Positions 1 through 8,569 of a DNA stretch of 22,596 nucleotides are shown here, one piece after another; positions within the stretch are counted from its first letter, which is position 1; every line of letters starts with the position of its first letter. A program made the position numbers and the translations under genes. The DNA is from Clostridia bacterium. GTDB lineage: Bacteria; Bacillota; Clostridia; TANB77; CAG-508. Location of the stretch: the NCBI GenBank assembly GCA_900759475.1, contig CAAEVK010000017.1, positions 1 through 22,596 of the forward strand, written 5' to 3'. A model generated the notes under the pieces. The model ran no database searches and had not been told where the DNA came from. It saw nothing but the letters and a program-made list of their open reading frames with translations.

Positions 1-98
1 CTTAAGGTTTTTAGAATAATAGTTTATAAATCTTAAGACAAAAGCCCCGTCCCCTTGTCTATAATACTTAAGAAATGTAACAAAATTCTTTAAAACCA

Positions 99-127
99 TT
101 GACTTTTTAAGAAAAATATGGTAAATT
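99..127 (+). promoter_or_regulatory. sigma-A promoter of the rpmG-secE-nusG-rplK operon
   Basis: TTGACT at 99-104 and TAAATT at 122-127 are separated by 17 bases, close to the sigma-A consensus. The predicted transcript starts near 134, about 80 bases before rpmG. No other good promoter is seen before rplK, so it probably drives the whole operon. Bases 1-98 hold no gene; an inverted repeat there (AGACAA at 36-41, TTGTCT at 55-60, within an outer TCTTAAG/CTTAAGA pair) has no assigned role. Confidence 0.75.
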
Positions 128-213
128 ATTAAAGCATGTATTAAAAACAATACATGTTCACATCGTTTAAAAAATATATAAAAGCTTTAATTAAATAACG
201 GAGGTGTAGTTAA

Positions 214-378
214 ATGGCTGCAAAAGGACCAAGAGAAAAAATAACTTTAGAATGTACAGATTGTAAGAGAAGAAATTATATGACAGAAAAAAATAAGAGA
301 AATAATACAGATAGATTAGAAATGGTTAAATACTGTAAATTCTGCAAAAAACGTACCACACATAAAGAAACAAAATAA
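214..378 (+). CDS. rpmG: 50S ribosomal protein L33
   Basis: A 54-residue basic protein of the large ribosomal subunit. It has the L33 core (REKITLECTDCKRRNY, then YCKFCKKRTTHKETK) with two CxxC pairs, at about residues 14-17 and 41-44, so it is the zinc-binding (C+) form. The ATG at 214 follows a GGAGG box at 200-204. It is first in an operon with secE (23 bases downstream) and nusG, the usual Firmicutes order. The gene is short and has no ORF in conflict with it. Arginine is encoded by AGA and CGT; there is no CGG. Confidence 0.95.
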   Translation: MAAKGPREKITLECTDCKRRNYMTEKNKRNNTDRLEMVKYCKFCKKRTTHKETK

Positions 379-401
379 TACCTTTACTAAAGGAGGATAA
401 A

Positions 402-770
402 ATGGCTAAAGAAGTAGAAAAAACTAAAAAAGATAAGAAGCATTTTTTCAAGGATTTTAAGGCAGAATTAAAAAAAGTAATTTGGCCTACGCCAAAGCAA
501 GTTGTAAACAATACGATTGCTGTTATTACCATCGTTATTATTACAGCAGTAATTGTTCTTGTATTAGATTTAGCTTTTGAAGCATTAAATACCTATGGTA
601 TTGATAAAATTCGAGACGTTGTAAGAAAAGACAATACAGTAAATAATATAAATACAGTGGAAGATAATACTGTGAATAATATAGAGATTAATGAAACAAC
701 AGGAGAAGGAGATATAGAAATTAATATGGAAGGTAATAATGCAACTCAAGAAAACAATACTGAACAATAG
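402..770 (+). CDS. secE: Preprotein translocase subunit SecE with Asn-rich C-terminal tail
   Basis: SecE clamps the SecYEG protein-export channel in the cytoplasmic membrane. The amphipathic region FFKDFKAELKKVIWPT (about residues 15-30) with the conserved W-P pair is followed by one transmembrane helix (about 37-62), the standard single-TM form. An ideal AAAGGAGG site precedes the ATG. Oddity: Firmicutes SecE is usually 60-75 residues, and this one is 122. The extra ~50 residues are acidic and rich in Asn, Thr and Glu, with a short internal repeat (NTVNNI occurs twice). The tail is in frame, uses the same AT-rich codons and ends 21 bases before nusG, so it is not read-through. By topology it would lie outside the membrane; its function is unknown. 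Confidence 0.93.
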   Translation: MAKEVEKTKKDKKHFFKDFKAELKKVIWPTPKQVVNNTIAVITIVIITAVIVLVLDLAFEALNTYGIDKIRDVVRKDNTVNNINTVEDNTVNNIEINETTGEGDIEINMEGNNATQENNTEQ

Positions 771-791
771 TAGAAAAGGAGGCTAAAAAAT

Positions 792-1325
792 ATGTCTCAA
801 GAAAATGCAAGTAAAGAGCCAAATTGGTATGTTGTTCATACATATTCAGGCTATGAAAATAAAGTGAAAACTGACTTGGAAAAGACAATTAAAAACAGAG
901 AATTGGAAGACTATTTTTTTGATATTGTAGTTCCTATGGAAGAGCAAATTGAAATTAAAGATGGAAAAAGAAAAACAAATTTAAAAAAAGTTTTCCCAGG
1001 ATATGTTCTAGTAAAAATGATTGTAACAGAAGAATCTTGGTATATTGTAAGAAATACAAGAGGAGTTACAGGATTTGTTGGTTCTGGAACAGAACCAATT
1101 CCACTTACACCAGAAGAAATAAGAAATATGGGATTTGAGGAAACCCCAGTAAATGTAGATTATGATTTAGAAGATAGTGTAAAAGTAATGACAGGACCAT
1201 TTGAAAACTTTATTGGAACAGTAAAAGAAATTAATAAAGAAAAACATAAAGTAAAAGTAATGGTTTCTATGTTTGGAAGAGAAACACCTGTTGAATTGGA
1301 ATTTTCACAAGTACAAAAAATTTAA
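792..1325 (+). CDS. nusG: Transcription termination/antitermination protein NusG
   Basis: NusG binds RNA polymerase and modulates elongation, pausing and transcription-translation coupling. The 177 residues match the family length. The N-terminal NGN domain starts with NWYVVHTYSGYENKVK (about residues 11-26) and contains the VFPGYVLVKM motif (about 67-76). The C-terminal KOW domain is visible as VKVMTGPFENFIGTVKEINKEK (about 130-151, allowing for the motif break). AAAGGAGG lies just upstream of the ATG. It sits between secE and rplK as in most bacteria. No in-frame CGG. Confidence 0.96.
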   Translation: MSQENASKEPNWYVVHTYSGYENKVKTDLEKTIKNRELEDYFFDIVVPMEEQIEIKDGKRKTNLKKVFPGYVLVKMIVTEESWYIVRNTRGVTGFVGSGTEPIPLTPEEIRNMGFEETPVNVDYDLEDSVKVMTGPFENFIGTVKEINKEKHKVKVMVSMFGRETPVELEFSQVQKI

Positions 1326-1350
1326 AAATAAATAAAGGAGATGCTTAAAA

Positions 1351-1776
1351 ATGGCACAAAAAGAAGTAGCAAATGTTATTAAACTACAAATAGAAGCTGG
1401 AAAAGCAACACCAGCTCCACCGGTAGGACCAGCATTAGGTTCAAGTGGTGTAAACATTATGCAATTTGTTAAAGAATTCAATGATAGAACAGCAAATCAA
1501 CCAGGAATGATAATTCCAGTTGTAATTACTGTATATAAAGATAAATCATTTGAATTTATTACAAAAGTTCCACCAGTTGCAGTTTTAATTAAAAAAGCAA
1601 TTAAAATTGAAAAAGGTTCAGGAAAACCAAATAAAGATAAAGTTGCAAAAATTACAACAGAACAAGTAAAAGCAATTGCTGAACAAAAAATGGAAGACTT
1701 AAATGCAGCATCACTAGAGTCTGCAATGAGTATGGTTAAGGGGACTGCACGTTCTATGGGTGTTATAGTAGAATAA
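1351..1776 (+). CDS. rplK: 50S ribosomal protein L11
   Basis: L11 forms part of the GTPase-associated centre on 23S rRNA. The 141-residue length is typical. The N-terminal signature KLQIEAGKATPAPPVGPALG is followed by GVNIMQFVKEFN and, in the RNA-binding C-terminal domain, the end MVKGTARSMGVIVE. AAAGGAGA precedes the ATG. It lies 25 bases after nusG and about 190 bases before rplA. That gap holds a long hairpin and an L1-type leader. Confidence 0.96.
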   Translation: MAQKEVANVIKLQIEAGKATPAPPVGPALGSSGVNIMQFVKEFNDRTANQPGMIIPVVITVYKDKSFEFITKVPPVAVLIKKAIKIEKGSGKPNKDKVAKITTEQVKAIAEQKMEDLNAASLESAMSMVKGTARSMGVIVE

Positions 1777-1806
1777 ATTAAAAGTGGCATCTTGCGTTGT
1801 CAGACT

Positions 1807-1856
1807 AAGTAAAATTTTTTTAGATGTACACTCGTACAATCTCAAAAATTTTTACT
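1807..1856 (+). other. Long AT-rich hairpin between rplK and rplA
   Basis: The arm starting AAGTAAAATTTTTT (from 1807) pairs with the arm ending AAAAATTTTTACTT (to 1856). An inner stem has GTAC on both sides of a four-base loop, flanked by AGAT and ATCT. The 3' arm is not followed by a clean T-run, so it is not an ordinary terminator. It could be an RNA processing or stability element, or a dispersed repeat, since similar arms occur at 15925-15984. Confidence 0.5.
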
Positions 1857-1921
1857 TGTTTTCTTGTAAATATACATTTTTAATTTATTTATGAAATTAC
1901 TAAAAAATTTAAAGTAAATAA

Positions 1922-1950
1922 TAATTGGGAGAGGAAACTCGTTATTACCA
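1922..1950 (+). promoter_or_regulatory. Putative L1-binding leader upstream of rplA
   Basis: The segment has GGGA, then GAG-GAAA-CTC (a short stem with a GAAA loop at 1931-1940), then an asymmetric strand GTTATTACC, ending just before the rplA ribosome binding site. This resembles the ribosomal protein L1 site on 23S rRNA and the L1 autoregulatory leaders known in bacteria. Feedback repression of rplA translation is inferred from that resemblance and the position. Confidence 0.55.
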
Positions 1951-1963
1951 AAGGAGGATTAGA

Positions 1964-2647
1964 ATGAAAAGAGCAAAAAAATATTTAGAAGCAGAAAAAT
2001 TAATTGACAAAACAAAACAATATGATGCAAAAGAAGCATTAGAGTTAATTGAGAAAATGCCAAAAGCAAAATTTGATGAAACACTTGAATTACATGTTAA
2101 ATTAGGGGTAGATTCAAAACAAGCAGACCAACAAGTTAGAGGTACAGTAGTACTTCCAAATGGTACTGGTAAAACTTTAAGAGTTTTAGTTTTTGCAAAA
2201 GGAGATAAAGCAAAAGAAGCAGAAGCAGCCGGAGCAGATTTTGTTGGAGCAGAAGAATTAGTACCAAAAATTGAAAAAGAAAATTGGTTTGATTATGATG
2301 TTATTGTTGCAACACCAGACATGATGGGTGTAATTGGTAGATTAGGTAAAGTATTAGGACCAAAAGGCTTAATGCCAAACCCTAAATCTGGAACAGTAAC
2401 AATGGATGTTACAAAAGCAATTAAAGAAATTAAATCTGGTAAAGTAGAATATAGACTAGATAAAACAAACATTATTCATTTAGGTTTTGGAAAAGTTTCT
2501 TTTGGAACAGAAAAATTGTTAGAAAACTATAATACAATTATGGAAGCAATTATTAAAGCAAAACCAGCAGCAGCAAAAGGTCAATATATAAGAAGTGTAG
2601 CAATATCTACAACAATGGGACCTGGATTATACATTAACCAAAAATAG
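1964..2647 (+). CDS. rplA: 50S ribosomal protein L1
   Basis: L1 binds 23S rRNA at the ribosomal stalk and often represses its own mRNA. I chose the ATG at 1964 because AAAGGAGG lies just upstream and MKRAKKYLEAEK is the usual N-terminus; an upstream in-frame start at 1925 would translate the leader hairpin. The protein has 227 residues, as expected. Motifs include FDETLELHVKLGVD, ADQQVRGTVVLPNGTGK and the signature GRLGKVLGPKGLMPNPKSGT. The GTVTMDVTKAIKEIKSGKVEYR segment follows in shorter conserved pieces. It is followed by the L10 leader. Confidence 0.95.
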   Translation: MKRAKKYLEAEKLIDKTKQYDAKEALELIEKMPKAKFDETLELHVKLGVDSKQADQQVRGTVVLPNGTGKTLRVLVFAKGDKAKEAEAAGADFVGAEELVPKIEKENWFDYDVIVATPDMMGVIGRLGKVLGPKGLMPNPKSGTVTMDVTKAIKEIKSGKVEYRLDKTNIIHLGFGKVSFGTEKLLENYNTIMEAIIKAKPAAAKGQYIRSVAISTTMGPGLYINQK

Positions 2648-2666
2648 TTTAAAATATAATAATAAT

Positions 2667-2770
2667 AGCCAAAGACAGTAGGCATTTAGTAAGCCCTACC
2701 GAGGCACAATAGAGGATAAAAAACCTCTTTATGTGTGGTACTTTGGCACATAAAGAGGTTTTGTTTTTTA
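2667..2770 (+). ncRNA. L10 (rplJL) leader RNA with attenuator
   Basis: The rplA-rplJ gap carries the conserved L10-leader pieces AGCCAAAGACAGTAGG...CCTACCGAGGC, where the L10-L12 complex binds nascent mRNA. It is followed by an intrinsic-terminator-like hairpin. This is the known autoregulatory element controlling rplJ and rplL in many Firmicutes. Confidence 0.88.
2722..2769 (+). terminator. Attenuator hairpin of the L10 leader
   Basis: A 14-bp perfect stem (2722-2735 with 2747-2760, AACCTCTTTATGTG and its complement) with an 11-base loop is followed by TTGTTTTTT. It is placed to end transcription before rplJ when L10-L12 is in excess; the regulatory link is by family knowledge. Confidence 0.85.
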
Positions 2771-2843
2771 AAAGATATTTATGGATGGACGATTTTTGAC
2801 CATCTAAACAAATATAAACATATTTTTAGGAGGTGAATTTAAA

Positions 2844-3344
2844 ATGGCAAGCGAAAAAATACTTCAAGAAAAACAAGCACAAGTTTCTGAACTTGCAAGC
2901 AAAATGAAAGAAGCAAAATTGATTCTTTTGGCAGAATATAGAGGAATTAATGTTGCAGATGTAACAGAAATGAGAAGTAAATTAAGAAAGGTAAATGCAC
3001 AATATAGTGTTATTAAAAACAATATTACAAGAAGGGCTCTAGCAGAGTGCAAAATAGAAGGACTAGAAGAGCAATTAGTAGGACCAGTTGCAGTTGTTAT
3101 GAGTAATGAAGATTATTTAGAACCATCAAAAATTATTTATGAATTTTCGAAAGAAAATGACTTCTATAAAATTAAAGGTGGAGTAATTGATGGAAAAGTG
3201 GTTTCTGCTGAAGAAATTATTACTTTAGCAAAATTACCATCAAGACAAACACTTATTGCTCAACTTGCTGGTGCATTACTTGGCAATATTTCAAAATTAG
3301 CAGTTGTATTAGATCAAGTACAAAAACAAAAAGCAGAAGTATAA
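2844..3344 (+). CDS. rplJ: 50S ribosomal protein L10
   Basis: L10 anchors L7/L12 dimers on the ribosomal stalk and is the repressor that binds the leader just upstream. The 166 residues fit the family. The N-terminal rRNA-binding domain shows KEAKLILLAEYRGINVADVT, EMRSKLRKVNAQYSVIKN and ITRRAL. The C-terminal helix that binds L7/L12 is seen in LAGALLGNISKLAVVLDQVQ. TAGGAGGTG precedes the ATG. About 105 bases separate it from rplL. Confidence 0.95.
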   Translation: MASEKILQEKQAQVSELASKMKEAKLILLAEYRGINVADVTEMRSKLRKVNAQYSVIKNNITRRALAECKIEGLEEQLVGPVAVVMSNEDYLEPSKIIYEFSKENDFYKIKGGVIDGKVVSAEEIITLAKLPSRQTLIAQLAGALLGNISKLAVVLDQVQKQKAEV

Positions 3345-3451
3345 AACAAATATCAATCCATAATTTATATTGTTTTATATTTGTAAACATATTAGAGTGG
3401 TGAGCTTAAATCACTAAAATAAAAATGTAAAATTTAAGGAGGAAATTTAAA

Positions 3452-3823
3452 ATGGCTGATATAGCAAAATTATTAGAAGAAATCGATGCTTTAACAGTAA
3501 TCGAATTATCAGAATTAGTAAAAGGAATTGAAGAAAAATATGGAGTATCTGCAGCAGCAGTAGCAGCTCCAGTAGCAGGAGGAGCTGCAGTAGCAGGTGC
3601 AGCTGAAGAAAAAACAGAATTTGATGTTGTATTAAAAGATGCAGGAGCAAACAAAATTCAAGTAATTAAAGTTGTTAGAGATGCAACAGGATTAGGATTA
3701 AAAGAAGCAAAAGATTTAGTTGATGGAGCACCAAAAACAATTAAAGAAAAAGCTTCTAAAGAAGAAGCAGAAGAATTAAAAGCTAAATTTACAGAAGCCG
3801 GAGCAGTTGTAGAATTAGCATAA
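3452..3823 (+). CDS. rplL: 50S ribosomal protein L7/L12
   Basis: L7/L12 recruits translation factors to the ribosome. The 123 residues show the N-terminal dimerisation domain (residues 1-33, LTVIELSELVKGIEEKYGV), an Ala/Gly-rich hinge (about 34-52), and the C-terminal domain with FDVVLKDAGANKIQVIKVVR and GLGLKEAKDLVDGAP. AAGGAGG precedes the ATG. A strong terminator follows at once, so the usual rpoB is not co-transcribed here. No in-frame CGG. Confidence 0.96.
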   Translation: MADIAKLLEEIDALTVIELSELVKGIEEKYGVSAAAVAAPVAGGAAVAGAAEEKTEFDVVLKDAGANKIQVIKVVRDATGLGLKEAKDLVDGAPKTIKEKASKEEAEELKAKFTEAGAVVELA

Positions 3824-3832
3824 TTATATGAT

Positions 3833-3867
3833 AAAAAAAGATATAGAGGTTCTATATCTTTTTTTAT
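3833..3867 (+). terminator. Intrinsic terminator after rplL
   Basis: AAAAAAAGATATAG (3833-3846) pairs with CTATATCTTTTTTT (3852-3865) across a 5-base loop, ending in a T-run. It closes the ribosomal operon. Confidence 0.85.
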
Positions 3868-3879
3868 TATATAGGAAAA

Positions 3880-4088
3880 TTCAAAGATTTTTACGTATAA
3901 AACAAGGTTAAGTTTTCCTAGACTGTGCCGTTTGCAAAGCAAACGTCTACATGTGGCGAAGCTACTTTTCGTATGATATATTTTTTAAAATTAAGTAATA
4001 CTAAAAATAACTAAAAAAGACAGTTATATGTGTGGTGTAATATATTATTATTTTTACCAACTTCTATAAAAAAGTTCAATTTGTGTAC
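3880..4088 (+). other. Intergenic region with structured segment, no gene seen
   Basis: The 351-base gap from rplL to the next gene holds the rplL terminator, a promoter near its end, and between them an imperfect stem with arms AGGAAAA and TTTTCCT (about 3872-3920). A perfect small hairpin CGTTTGC-AAA-GCAAACG follows at 3929-3945. Neither has a T-run. I see no coding region and do not recognise an RNA family. Confidence 0.45.
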
Positions 4089-4118
4089 TTGACTTTTATA
4101 TTTAATAAGGAATATAAT
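4089..4118 (+). promoter_or_regulatory. sigma-A promoter of the small hypothetical gene
   Basis: TTGACT at 4089-4094 and a perfect TATAAT at 4113-4118 are spaced by 18 bases, placed about 50 bases upstream of the TTG start at 4175. Confidence 0.75.
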
Positions 4119-4174
4119 TTATATCTACGCGTTTTTTTTAGAGTAAGCAAAACATACATAGGAGGAAATATATT

Positions 4175-4453
4175 TTGAATATAGAAGAAGCAAAAGAAAT
4201 TTTAAATGAAGCTGTTATTAGTGAGCCAAGTATACAAGGTTACATATACATTAGTGCAGAAGATATTAATCAAGCAATAGATATATTATTAAATGCTTTA
4301 GAGGAAAAAGAAAATAAAATTACAATGCTAAATAAATTATTAGAAGAACAAAAAAATACTATAAATCAAAGGGACTTTACAGATATTTTGTTGAATAAAG
4401 TTGGCAAAAAAATAATATTGAGGAAAAATAATATTGCAGAAAATCAAATTTGA
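4175..4453 (+). CDS. Small coiled-coil hypothetical protein
   Basis: I do not recognise this 92-residue protein. It starts with TTG at 4175, supported by GGAGG at 4161-4165 and its own promoter. Residues 1-46 look helical with an aliphatic pattern (INQAIDILLNALEEKENK). Residues 40-65 look like a short coiled coil (KITMLNKLLEEQKNTINQ). The C-terminus is basic. There is no signal peptide or membrane segment, so it should be cytoplasmic. It ends in TGA, used here as a true stop, and the promoter of the next gene overlaps that stop. Phage-derived origin is possible but unsupported. Confidence 0.7.
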   Translation: MNIEEAKEILNEAVISEPSIQGYIYISAEDINQAIDILLNALEEKENKITMLNKLLEEQKNTINQRDFTDILLNKVGKKIILRKNNIAENQI

Positions 4454-4478
4454 CAAATTTTTTATTTTACTATATACT
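4450..4478 (+). promoter_or_regulatory. sigma-A promoter of the NlpC/P60 gene
   Basis: TTGACA at 4450-4455 and TATACT at 4473-4478 are spaced by exactly 17 bases. The -35 box overlaps the TGA stop of the preceding gene. The start codon of the next gene is about 100 bases downstream. Confidence 0.8.
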
Positions 4479-4579
4479 ATTTCCGTAACTAAAATTTTAT
4501 AAAAAAAGACTACAAAATAATTACATTTTCATGTTGTTATTTTATTGTATCTTAAACTAAGAAAGGATAATAGTAAAAA

Positions 4580-6049
4580 ATGAATGTAATAAAAAAAATA
4601 TTTTTTATTGCACTAATGATATGGCTATTGTTTTATGTTTATTCTTATGCTGCTACAGCTACTGTTAATACAGATGCAGTAAGACTTAGAAGAGAAGCAA
4701 CAACTACCTCGGACGTTATTACTATACTATATAATAATGAAGAGGTTACTTTAATTGAAGAACAGGGACAATGGTATAAAGTAAAATATAAAGATTATAT
4801 AGGTTTTATTAGAACAGATTTATTAAATTTGCCGGTTGAACAAGCTACACCAGAAGAACAACCATCAACACCAGAGGTTGAAACACCAGATGTACAAGAG
4901 CCAGTAGAAACTAACCAACCAAAAGTAGTAAATAAAAATACAAGTTTAAGAGTAATCCCAAGTATTGCTGCTAGCAAAACTGATGAAATCACAGCAGGAA
5001 CAATTATAAAAGTTATTCAGGTAAAAAATAATTGGACATGTATAGAATTTAACGGAAAAAGTGCTTGGTTACCTAATATATTTTTATCCAACAATGTAGA
5101 GGAAAATAATACACAAAATAATACAGAAACAGTAGAAGTTATAAAAGTAATGTACATTAATGTTAGTTCTGCCAACATAAGAACAGAGCCAACGACATCT
5201 TCGGAAATTTTAACAACACTAGTTAAAAATAATAGTGTAGAAATATTAGAAGATGTAGGAGAATGGTATAAAATCAAATTAAATGACAGTATAGGGTACA
5301 TTTCAAAGCCATTAGTTTCAGCCCAAATGGAAACAACAACAAGTAGAAGTATAGAAGAGCCAAGACAAGAAACTTCCATTCAAGAAATAATACAACAACC
5401 AGAAGAAGTTATTATTAAATCTGTATATGTTAATGTAGAAAAAGCAAATTTAAGGAGTTCTGCAACTACTAGTAGCAATATTGTTGGAACAGCAAATAGA
5501 AAAGACAAATTAGAAGTAATTGCAGAAGAAGCCGAATGGTATAAAATTAAATTTTTAGATGCAAATGCGTATATTAGAAAAGATTTGGTAGTAAATACAA
5601 TAGAAGAAGTAAAGGTTCCAGTTACAAATACTGAAATAAATAATAATAATACTGTTAATGTAGAAAATTCTTCTACACCAACAGGAGAAGCTATTGTAGA
5701 ATATGCAAAACAGTTTTTAGGATATAGGTATGTATATGGAGGAGCTGGGCCAACTTCATTTGACTGCTCTGGATTTACACAATATGTTTATAAAAACTTT
5801 GGAATATATTTGTCTCATTCAGCGGTAGCACAGGCTAATAATGGTACTTATATTGAAAAATCTAATTTACAATTAGGAGATTTAATTATATTTAAAGATT
5901 GGGATAATATAAGTATTGGACATTGTGGTATTTACATTGGAAATAGTCAATTTATTCATGCGGCAAATTCGTCAAGAGGAGTAGTAACAGACACATTTGC
6001 AAGTGGATATTATTATGAAAGATATGTTAGTGCAAGAAGATTATTTTAA
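4580..6049 (+). CDS. Secreted SH3b-repeat NlpC/P60 cell-wall endopeptidase
   Basis: A 489-residue exported peptidoglycan hydrolase. Residues 1-25 form a signal peptide ending near YSYAA. Four bacterial SH3 domains follow (about 27-82, 110-165, 192-248, 285-340), each with the N/L-R...W-Y/T-K/C-I pattern, joined by Pro/Glu/Thr/Asn-rich linkers. The C-terminal NlpC/P60 domain (about 370-489) has the catalytic Cys in FDCSGFTQYVYK, the His in IGHCGIYIG, and the third polar residue near FIHAANSS. Such enzymes cut the D-Glu-diamino-acid bond of stem peptides, with SH3 domains binding the wall; the specific substrate is inferred. AAAGGA lies upstream of the ATG. comEC follows 30 bases later. No in-frame CGG, though six out-of-frame CGGs occur without frame loss. 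Confidence 0.93.
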   Translation: MNVIKKIFFIALMIWLLFYVYSYAATATVNTDAVRLRREATTTSDVITILYNNEEVTLIEEQGQWYKVKYKDYIGFIRTDLLNLPVEQATPEEQPSTPEVETPDVQEPVETNQPKVVNKNTSLRVIPSIAASKTDEITAGTIIKVIQVKNNWTCIEFNGKSAWLPNIFLSNNVEENNTQNNTETVEVIKVMYINVSSANIRTEPTTSSEILTTLVKNNSVEILEDVGEWYKIKLNDSIGYISKPLVSAQMETTTSRSIEEPRQETSIQEIIQQPEEVIIKSVYVNVEKANLRSSATTSSNIVGTANRKDKLEVIAEEAEWYKIKFLDANAYIRKDLVVNTIEEVKVPVTNTEINNNNTVNVENSSTPTGEAIVEYAKQFLGYRYVYGGAGPTSFDCSGFTQYVYKNFGIYLSHSAVAQANNGTYIEKSNLQLGDLIIFKDWDNISIGHCGIYIGNSQFIHAANSSRGVVTDTFASGYYYERYVSARRLF

Positions 6050-6079
6050 AAAATATGGGGGCAAAAAGAGAGGTAAAAT

Positions 6080-8510
6080 TTGAAAAGACCACTTCTATTT
6101 GTTACCATAGGTTATATTTTAGGAATTTTAATAGAGCTATATGGAAAAAATAGACATATAGCTCTATTTTATATATTGTTTTTAAGTTTATTTATAATTA
6201 CTAAAATAAATATAATTTATAAAATATGTAAAAATTTAAAAAGATATATTAAACTCTATATAAAATTTACATCTATAGTAATCATAGTGGTTAGTATGTT
6301 ATTTGGATACACTTATACACATTTTTTAAACCAAAAATATAATAATTTATATAAATCAATAGAACCCCAAAGCTATTTTGTGGCTAAAATTATTTCTAAA
6401 ATGGAAGAGAAAAAATATACAGACTGTTATACAATAAAAGTAATTAGCATAGAAGGAAAAAAAGAGTATAATGGAACAAAATTACTGTTGTATGTTGCAA
6501 AATTAGAGAGCAATTTTAAATACCAATATGGAGACTATATTTACCTAAAAGGAGACTATGCAACAGCGGATACTGCCAGAAACTATGGGGGATTTAACTA
6601 TAGAGAATATTTGAAAAAAGATGGTATTTATGGTATTGTAAAAGCAAGCTATGATAATATAAAACTATTAAAAAACGAAAATAGTATAATTTTTGCAATA
6701 AAGGAATCAATTGTAGAACAAATAAAAAAAATATTGCCAGAAGACACAGCTAATTTACTTTTAGGAATTCTTATAGGATATAAAGATTCTTTACAAGAAG
6801 AATATATAGAATATTTTAGAAGAAGTAGTTTAACACATATTTTATGTGTTTCTGGAGGAAATATTAATTACATTATTATTGGAACTACTTATATTTTAAA
6901 TAAAATTAACTTACATAAAAAATATAAAGAGCTTATTACAATTTTTATTCTAATTTTTTTTTTATTTTTAGTAGGACTTTCTCCCTCTGTTATTAGAGCG
7001 GTTTTTATGGCTAGTCTATTGTTAATTTCCAAAATTTTTTATAGAAAAATCGATTCTATTAATAGTATTTGTATTTCTATTTTATTTTTACTATTAATAA
7101 ATCCATATTATTTACAAGATATTGGAATGGCATTATCTTATGGTGGGACAATTGGAATTATTGTATTTTCTAAAAATATTAGATACTTACTGGATAAATG
7201 GATACCAGACAAAAAATTTTTAAAAATTATTAAAGATGCATTAAGTGTATGTATAGCGGCACAGATTTTAATTTTGCCAATTACTGTATTTTATTTTAAC
7301 CAAATTAATATATTGTTTTTTGTAGCTAATGTATTAGTAGTTCCAATTTTAGGTCTAATTACTATTTTAGGATTTTTTACCTTGATTTTATCATATATTT
7401 GTTTTTCTCTTTCAAAAATAATAGCATATATTTTACACTTTTTATTACAATTATTAATTTTTATTTCTAAACTTTCTTCTCGGAATTCCATTTTCCAATA
7501 TAACAGTAGTAACTCCTAGTATATGGAAAATTATCATTTATTTATTAGTAGTTATATTTTTGAATATTATAGTTACTTTAAAAAGAAAAAAAGAAGTTAG
7601 ACACACAGAAAAGAAGTTTTTAAAAATAGAAAAAAAATTAAAATTTTTTATCCTTAATCCCAAATGGATAATAGTATTTTGTGGAATACTATTACTTATA
7701 AATTATGCTTTTTCTATTACACCACAGGATTTAAAAATATATTTTGTAGATGTAGGACAGGGAGATTGCTGTTTTATAACTACTAAAACTCGTAAGAATA
7801 TTTTAGTTGATACTGGAGGAAGTAATGACTATGATGTTGGAAAAAATGTACTAGTACCTTATTTATTAGATAGAAGAGTAAAAAAATTGGATTATGTGTT
7901 TATTTCACATTTTGACACAGACCATTGCAATGGGCTAATAGAAGTAATGCAACATATCCCTATTTCTAATCTTGTCATAACTAAGCAAGCATATATGTCA
8001 GAGGAATATAAAAATATAGTAGAAATAGCTAATCAAAAACAAATTTATATAACGGTTTGTAAAACAGGAGATGTAATCCAAATAGATGATAATCATAAAA
8101 TAGAAATATTGTATGTTAATAAGAATAGCAATGATTTAAATAATGGATCTATGGTATGTAAATTTATAAATCAAGATTTTAGTATGTTATTTACTGGTGA
8201 TATTGAAAAACAAACAGAAGTGGAAATTATAGAATTATATAAGGATACAGAAAAATTAAAAAGTAACATTTTAAAAGTAGCACATCATGGTTCTAGAACT
8301 TCTTCAACACAAGAGTTTTTGAATTTAGTAAAACCTCAAATTGCATTAATTGGTGTTGGAAAAAATAATACTTTCGGACATCCTAATATAGAAGTATTAG
8401 AAAGACTAAAAAATATGAAAACTCAAGTTTATAGAACAGATAAAATGGGAGAGATTGTTTTTTATATTAATACAAGAGGAGAAATATCAATTACAAAAAA
8501 TCTTGATTAA
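6080..8510 (+). CDS. comEC: DNA internalization protein ComEC/Rec2, one +1 frameshift at CGGA
   Basis: ComEC forms the inner-membrane channel for single-stranded DNA in natural transformation. A TTG start at 6080 follows GAGAGG. Residues 1-200 are membrane segments plus the soluble N-terminal domain. About 210-460 is the polytopic Competence domain, including the motif LTHILCVSGGN. About 550-809 is the metallo-beta-lactamase-like domain with FVDVGQGD, SHFDTDHCNG, FTGDIE and VAHHGSRTSS. In the zero frame the protein stops at 7519, losing the last domain. At codon 468 (CGGA, 7481-7484) a +1 shift joins ...KLSS to IPFSNITVVTPS, the expected ComEC sequence before the last helices, and continues to 8510 (809 residues). 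I treat it as one functional gene. If the frameshift were a true mutation it would be a pseudogene, but the site follows the rule seen in seven other genes. Confidence 0.88.
7481..7484 (+). other. CGGA +1 frameshift site in comEC
   Basis: Context is tct tct CGGA att cca. Dropping the C gives tct gga att cca (S-G-I-P) and opens the downstream frame. Confidence 0.85.
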
Positions 8511-8569
8511 TACATATTTTGCTATAAATTGTAAATGCTATTAATAAAGAAATAAAAGGAGAACGGTTT

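Noticed and set aside
198..201. CGGA before rpmG (and CGG at about 8564 and 14374) as further frameshift sites
   Set aside because: They lie in untranslated sequence, so no frame is involved.
1925..1963. Longer rplA starting at 1925
   Set aside because: It would translate the L1-type leader and the ribosome binding site; ATG 1964 gives the normal N-terminus.
4451..4453. TGA read as tryptophan
   Set aside because: The TGA ends the small hypothetical gene, is followed directly by promoter sequence, and tryptophan is encoded by TGG throughout.
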